A program made the position numbers and the translations under genes. Positions 16,693-18,513 of a stretch of DNA of 18,513 nt are shown here, in pieces. The stretch comes from JANLUX01 sp031366005 (GTDB taxonomy: Bacteria; Bacteroidota; Bacteroidia; AKYH767-A; OLB10): contig JANLZB010000082.1 of NCBI GenBank assembly GCA_031366005.1, positions 1 through 18,513 of the forward strand. Direction: 5' to 3'. The notes beneath the pieces are model-generated. The model did no database searches. It worked only from the letters and a program-made list of their open reading frames with translations, and was not told where the DNA came from. Within the stretch, counting starts at the first letter, position 1; each line of letters starts with the position of its first letter.

Positions 16693-16708
16693 GTTAAATT
16701 GATTTAAC
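16693..16708. promoter_or_regulatory. Perfect 16-bp palindrome before the aminotransferase start
   Basis: GTTAAATTGATTTAAC is a 7-2-7 dyad ending 8 bases before the ATG. The placement suits an operator or a leader hairpin. It is AT-rich, so chance is possible. Confidence 0.4.
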
Positions 16709-16770
16709 GCAAAGACGCAAAGAATTTATCAACTATATTTATTTGCTTAGCGTCTTTGCGCCTTTGCATT
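16706..16770. repeat. Inverted pair of octamer repeats between pfkB-type and aminotransferase genes
   Basis: The left arm (16706-16723) has two units of GCAAAGAC type; the right arm (16745-16770), in the opposite orientation, has three (GCAAAGGC, GCAAAGAC, GCTAAGCA on the minus strand). CGCAAAGACGC (16708-16718) and GCGTCTTTGCG (16750-16760) pair perfectly. It begins 23 bases after the kinase stop codon, so its hairpin could act as a terminator, but the periodic 8-bp units suggest a dispersed repeat family. Confidence 0.6.
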
Positions 16771-16792
16771 AGAAAAACCCCCACCATAAAAA

Positions 16793-17716
16793 TTACACTA
16801 GTGTAATATCAAACTGAACGAGATCAATAAATTCCTGTACACGTTGATCCACTTCTGTTTCATTCAGATCAATGATGCGCTCCAATCCAAATTTCTCTAC
16901 ACAAAACGAAGCCATTGCAGAACCATAAATCACCGCACGTTTCATACTTTCAAAAGAAATATTATTCATGCTGCTCAGATATCCGATAAATCCTCCTGCA
17001 AAAGTATCTCCTGCACCTGTAGGATCAAAAACCTCTTCCAACGGCAGTGCAGGAGCGAAGAATACATTCTTTTCATGAAACAACAATGCTCCATGTTCTC
17101 CTTTTTTAATAATGAGATATTTTGGTCCCATCGTTAAAATTTTCCTGGCAGCCTTAACCAGGGAAAATTCTCCGGTTAATTGACGCGCCTCTTCATCATT
17201 GATAGTAAGCACATCTACCAGTTTTATTGTTTCCAACAAATCTTCCATTGCTGTTTCCATCCAAAAATTCATGGTATCCATCACAATTAGTTTCGGACGT
17301 TTATGCAAACGCTCAATCACTTTTTTCTGAATGCTCGGCATCAGGTTGCCCACCATCAGGTATTCACAATTCTGGTAAGCGTCCGGAATAACAGGATCAA
17401 AAGTGCTTAATACATTCAGTTCAGTAGCCAAGGTGTCGCGCGTATTCATGTCCGTGTGATATTTACCTGACCAGAAAAAAGTTTTTTCACCTGTTTTTAT
17501 CTGCAGACCGTCCGTATTAATTCCCATGTTTTGCAATTGAGAAATAGTTTGTTTTGGGAAATCCTCTCCTACAACCGACACCAGGTTTATTTTGTCTATA
17601 AAATAAGAAGCGGAAACACCAATATAAGTAGCTGCACCACCTATTATTTTATCTGTTTTTCCAAAAGGAGTTTCGATAGCATCAAAAGCTACAGTACCGA
17701 TTACAAGAAGGCTCAT
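16793..17716 (-). CDS. PfkB-family sugar/nucleoside kinase
   Basis: A 307-residue ribokinase-fold kinase. The N-terminal substrate motif is IIGGAATYIGVSAS (about 24-37), followed by VVGEDF. The C-terminal PfkB signature is DPTGAGDTFAGGFIGYL (231-247), with Asp237 as the predicted catalytic base and the anion hole GAGD. It lacks a diagnostic specificity motif that I can read; ribokinase, adenosine kinase or fructokinase activity is all possible. MDTMNFW (about 146-152) matches a subgroup of PfkB proteins often called sugar kinase in Bacteroidota. Not overlapping its neighbours; the downstream gap contains an octamer inverted repeat, so it may be transcribed alone. TAGCTTTG (17769-17762, minus) is an exact -7 match upstream. 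Confidence 0.9.
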   Translation of the reverse strand: MSLLVIGTVAFDAIETPFGKTDKIIGGAATYIGVSASYFIDKINLVSVVGEDFPKQTISQLQNMGINTDGLQIKTGEKTFFWSGKYHTDMNTRDTLATELNVLSTFDPVIPDAYQNCEYLMVGNLMPSIQKKVIERLHKRPKLIVMDTMNFWMETAMEDLLETIKLVDVLTINDEEARQLTGEFSLVKAARKILTMGPKYLIIKKGEHGALLFHEKNVFFAPALPLEEVFDPTGAGDTFAGGFIGYLSSMNNISFESMKRAVIYGSAMASFCVEKFGLERIIDLNETEVDQRVQEFIDLVQFDITLV

Positions 17717-17721
17717 GTGGG

Positions 17722-17756
17722 AAGTTTAATGTTTAAGTTTCAAGTTTAAAGTTAAA
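17722..17756 (-). repeat. Degenerate heptamer repeat upstream of the PfkB kinase
   Basis: In the gene sense, about five 7-bp units of TTAAACT / TGAAACT / TAAACAT type run up to about 6 bases before the kinase ATG. Units vary, but the 7-bp period holds. It lies between the candidate -7 box (17762-17769) and the start, so it would be in the mRNA leader. Confidence 0.55.
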
Positions 17757-17855
17757 GCCCGCAAAGCTATAAACAATACTCAGCACTGATGAATGAAATA
17801 CTGGACTAAAACGGAAAAATTTTCGCTCATGGTGCAGTTTATTGAAATAAAAATT

Positions 17856-17863
17856 TATTTTTG
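17856..17863 (+). promoter_or_regulatory. Candidate -7 promoter element for tRNA-Asn
   Basis: TATTTTTG is an exact TAnnTTTG match on the plus strand, about 125 bp before the tRNA. No good -33 element is seen at 17-bp spacing. The intervening stretch has a small hairpin (TCTCCG 17945-17950 with CGGAGA 17963-17968) but no gene. Confidence 0.4.
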
Positions 17864-17987
17864 CCCTCCCATTAAACAATGCGTGATTACACGTGTTCTA
17901 GTCCTGGCTGTTGTCAAGACGGATTGAGTTAAGAAAAATATTATTCTCCGGTAATTCAGCATCGGAGATATTTCAAAGAGGATTTAT

Positions 17988-18061
17988 TCCTCCTTAGCTC
18001 AGCTGGTTAGAGCACATGACTGTTAATCATGGGGTCCCTGGTTCGAGTCCAGGAGGGGGAG
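17988..18061 (+). tRNA. tRNA-Asn (anticodon GTT)
   Basis: A complete cloverleaf can be drawn. The acceptor stem TCCTCCT (17988-17994) pairs with AGGGGGA (18054-18060), with one G-U pair; the discriminator is G18061. The D arm starts GCTC (17997). The anticodon stem CATGA/TCATG encloses the loop CTGTTAA with anticodon GTT, which reads AAC/AAU. The T arm CCTGG-TTCGAGT-CCAGG is canonical (18037-18053). CCA is not encoded. A strong terminator hairpin begins three bases later. The T arm and 3' acceptor strand are partly repeated 375-390 bp downstream. Confidence 0.96.
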
Positions 18062-18123
18062 CGAGAGCGGTGAGAAATCATCGCTCTTTCTTTTTATGAA
18101 ATGTATTACGTCTATATTATTTA
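18035..18123 (+). repeat. Direct repeat, copy 1 (tRNA 3' part, terminator, GIY-YIG start)
   Basis: Positions 18035-18046 and 18050-18123 recur at 18410-18421 and 18440-18513. The second block is 74 bp without a mismatch and runs to the end of the window, so the true repeat may be longer. It covers the T arm and 3' acceptor strand of the tRNA, its terminator and the first codons of the GIY-YIG gene. Confidence 0.95.
18064..18095 (+). terminator. Intrinsic terminator of tRNA-Asn
   Basis: AGAGCGGTGA (18064-18073) pairs with TCATCGCTCT (18078-18087), a 10-bp stem with one G-U pair closed by a GAAA tetraloop, followed by TTCTTTTT. Textbook rho-independent form, starting three bases after the tRNA and ending just before the GIY-YIG gene. 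Confidence 0.88.
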
Positions 18124-18391
18124 GTTAATCAAACTCAACCGATTTTATATTGGTACTACTGACAATACCGAAAAAAGACTTTTGGAACATAATAATGGAA
18201 TTTATGAGAATTCGTATTCCATGAGCGGTAAACCATGGCAAGTGTATCTGGTCATAGAAAACCTTGAAAGCAGGCAGGCATATTTAATTGAAAAGCATAT
18301 TAAGATGATGAAATCAAAAACATACATTGAGAATCTTAAGAAATACCCGGAAATGATTAAGCATCTTGTGTTAAAATATAAAGACAAATGA
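18101..18391 (+). pseudogene. Small GIY-YIG nuclease-family gene with in-frame amber codon
   Basis: The frame from the ATG at 18101 reads MYYVYII, then TAG (18122-18124), then LIKLNRFYIGTTDNTEKRL and on to TGA at 18389-18391: 96 codons in all, the usual size for stand-alone GIY-YIG proteins. Both halves of the signature are present with normal spacing (YVYI, then FYIG), plus the conserved Arg (EKRLLEHNNG), Glu (LIEKHIK) and the C-terminal KMMKSKTYIENL helix. The TAG falls where the family usually has an aromatic residue, so a single TAT/TAC-to-TAG change explains it. No frameshift is seen. Reinitiation at TTG 18182 would give 69 residues lacking the GIY and YIG motifs. The gene starts right after the tRNA terminator. 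Confidence 0.85.
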
Positions 18392-18409
18392 ATTTTTTTA
18401 GAATTTAAA

Positions 18410-18451
18410 TCCCTGGTTCGACCCCGATAGCTATCGGGGCAGGAGGGGGAG
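18410..18451 (+). pseudogene. Truncated tRNA-Asn 3' fragment split by an 18-bp palindrome
   Basis: TCCCTGGTTCGA (18410-18421) equals the 5' T arm of the intact tRNA, and CAGGAGGGGGAG (18440-18451) equals its 3' T-stem strand plus acceptor strand and discriminator. Between them, in place of the three bases GTC, is CCCCGATAGCTATCGGGG (18422-18439), a perfect palindrome. The 5' half of the tRNA is absent, so it cannot be a functional tRNA. Confidence 0.9.
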
Positions 18452-18453
18452 CG

Positions 18454-18485
18454 AGAGCGGTGAGAAATCATCGCTCTTTCTTTTT
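18454..18485 (+). terminator. Second copy of the tRNA-Asn terminator
   Basis: Identical to 18064-18095 (10-bp stem, GAAA loop, U tract). Here it follows a non-functional tRNA fragment, so it would end transcription coming from the first GIY-YIG copy. Confidence 0.8.
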
Positions 18486-18490
18486 ATGAA

Positions 18491-18513
18491 ATGTATTACG
18501 TCTATATTATTTA
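18491..18513 (+). CDS. Start of a second GIY-YIG gene copy (cut by the window edge)
   Basis: ATG at 18491 followed by YYVYII, identical to the first copy. The window ends after two bases (TA) of codon 8, exactly the codon that is TAG in copy 1, so it cannot be told whether this copy is intact. The presence of a whole gene beyond the edge is inferred. Confidence 0.55.

Larger units (their letters stand above)
18410..18513 (+). repeat. Direct repeat, copy 2
   Basis: Second copy of the tRNA 3' end, terminator and GIY-YIG start, offset 390 bp from the first in the identical 74-bp block and 375 bp in the 12-bp block; the difference of 15 is the palindrome insertion. It runs off the right edge. 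Confidence 0.95.

Noticed and set aside
17864..17987. A second tRNA or small RNA gene upstream of tRNA-Asn
   Set aside because: No cloverleaf can be drawn and only one short hairpin is visible.
18104..18136. Frameshift as the cause of the broken GIY-YIG frame
   Set aside because: Residues on both sides of the TAG are in the same frame with normal family spacing, so a single nonsense change is simpler.
18202..18471. Minus-strand reading frame of 89 codons across the GIY-YIG gene and repeat
   Set aside because: Antisense shadow of the GIY-YIG frame and the tRNA fragment; the translated palindrome and T arm explain its sequence.
18035..18513. CRISPR array, because of repeated blocks with spacing
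   Set aside because: Only two copies, about 300 bp apart, containing tRNA and coding sequence; no short regular repeats or spacers.

Overview
The window looks like chromosomal DNA from a member of the Bacteroidota, most likely a Chitinophagales- or Sphingobacteriales-type bacterium. The evidence is AT-rich DNA, start codons without clear Shine-Dalgarno sequences, -7 promoter elements of the form TAnnTTTG, a FtsL-like gene between rsmH and a PASTA-containing FtsI, a MraY with a long insertion, and a large secreted Asp-box (VPS10/sortilin-like) protein. I could run no searches, so the lineage is inferred.

Positions 1-6958 (minus strand) hold the start of the dcw (division and cell wall) cluster in the order mraZ, rsmH, ftsL-like, ftsI, murE, mraY, murD (cut by the window edge). 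Several junctions overlap by one or a few bases, so this is one transcription unit. A three-repeat 10-bp-period element upstream of mraZ looks like the MraZ autoregulatory operator. A 148-bp inverted-repeat element is wedged between mraY and murD.

Positions 7303-9332 (plus) hold a two-gene operon: a DUF898/YjgN-type membrane protein and an M48 metallopeptidase with an N-terminal cytoplasmic domain. Positions 9421-11096 (minus) hold a small membrane protein, a c-type cytochrome lipoprotein with a well-formed Bacteroidota promoter, and a CsbD-like stress protein. Positions 11308-14604 (plus) encode the secreted Asp-box protein.

Positions 14661-17716 (minus) hold a nitrilase-family omega-amidase, a class I aminotransferase of the YbdL/glutamine-transaminase type, and a PfkB-family sugar or nucleoside kinase. 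The first two fit a glutamine transaminase/omega-amidase pathway for 2-oxo-acid (methionine) salvage.

The right end is the most unusual part. An intact tRNA-Asn(GTT) with its own intrinsic terminator is followed at once by a small GIY-YIG nuclease gene carrying an amber stop at codon 8. The 3' part of the tRNA, the terminator and the start of the GIY-YIG gene then occur again 390 bp downstream. The second tRNA fragment is split by a perfect 18-bp palindrome. The window ends inside this second copy, so this may be the left edge of a tandem array of tRNA-linked GIY-YIG elements.

A second theme is short tandem repeats with a 7-bp period directly upstream of start codons at four loci, each with a different unit sequence.
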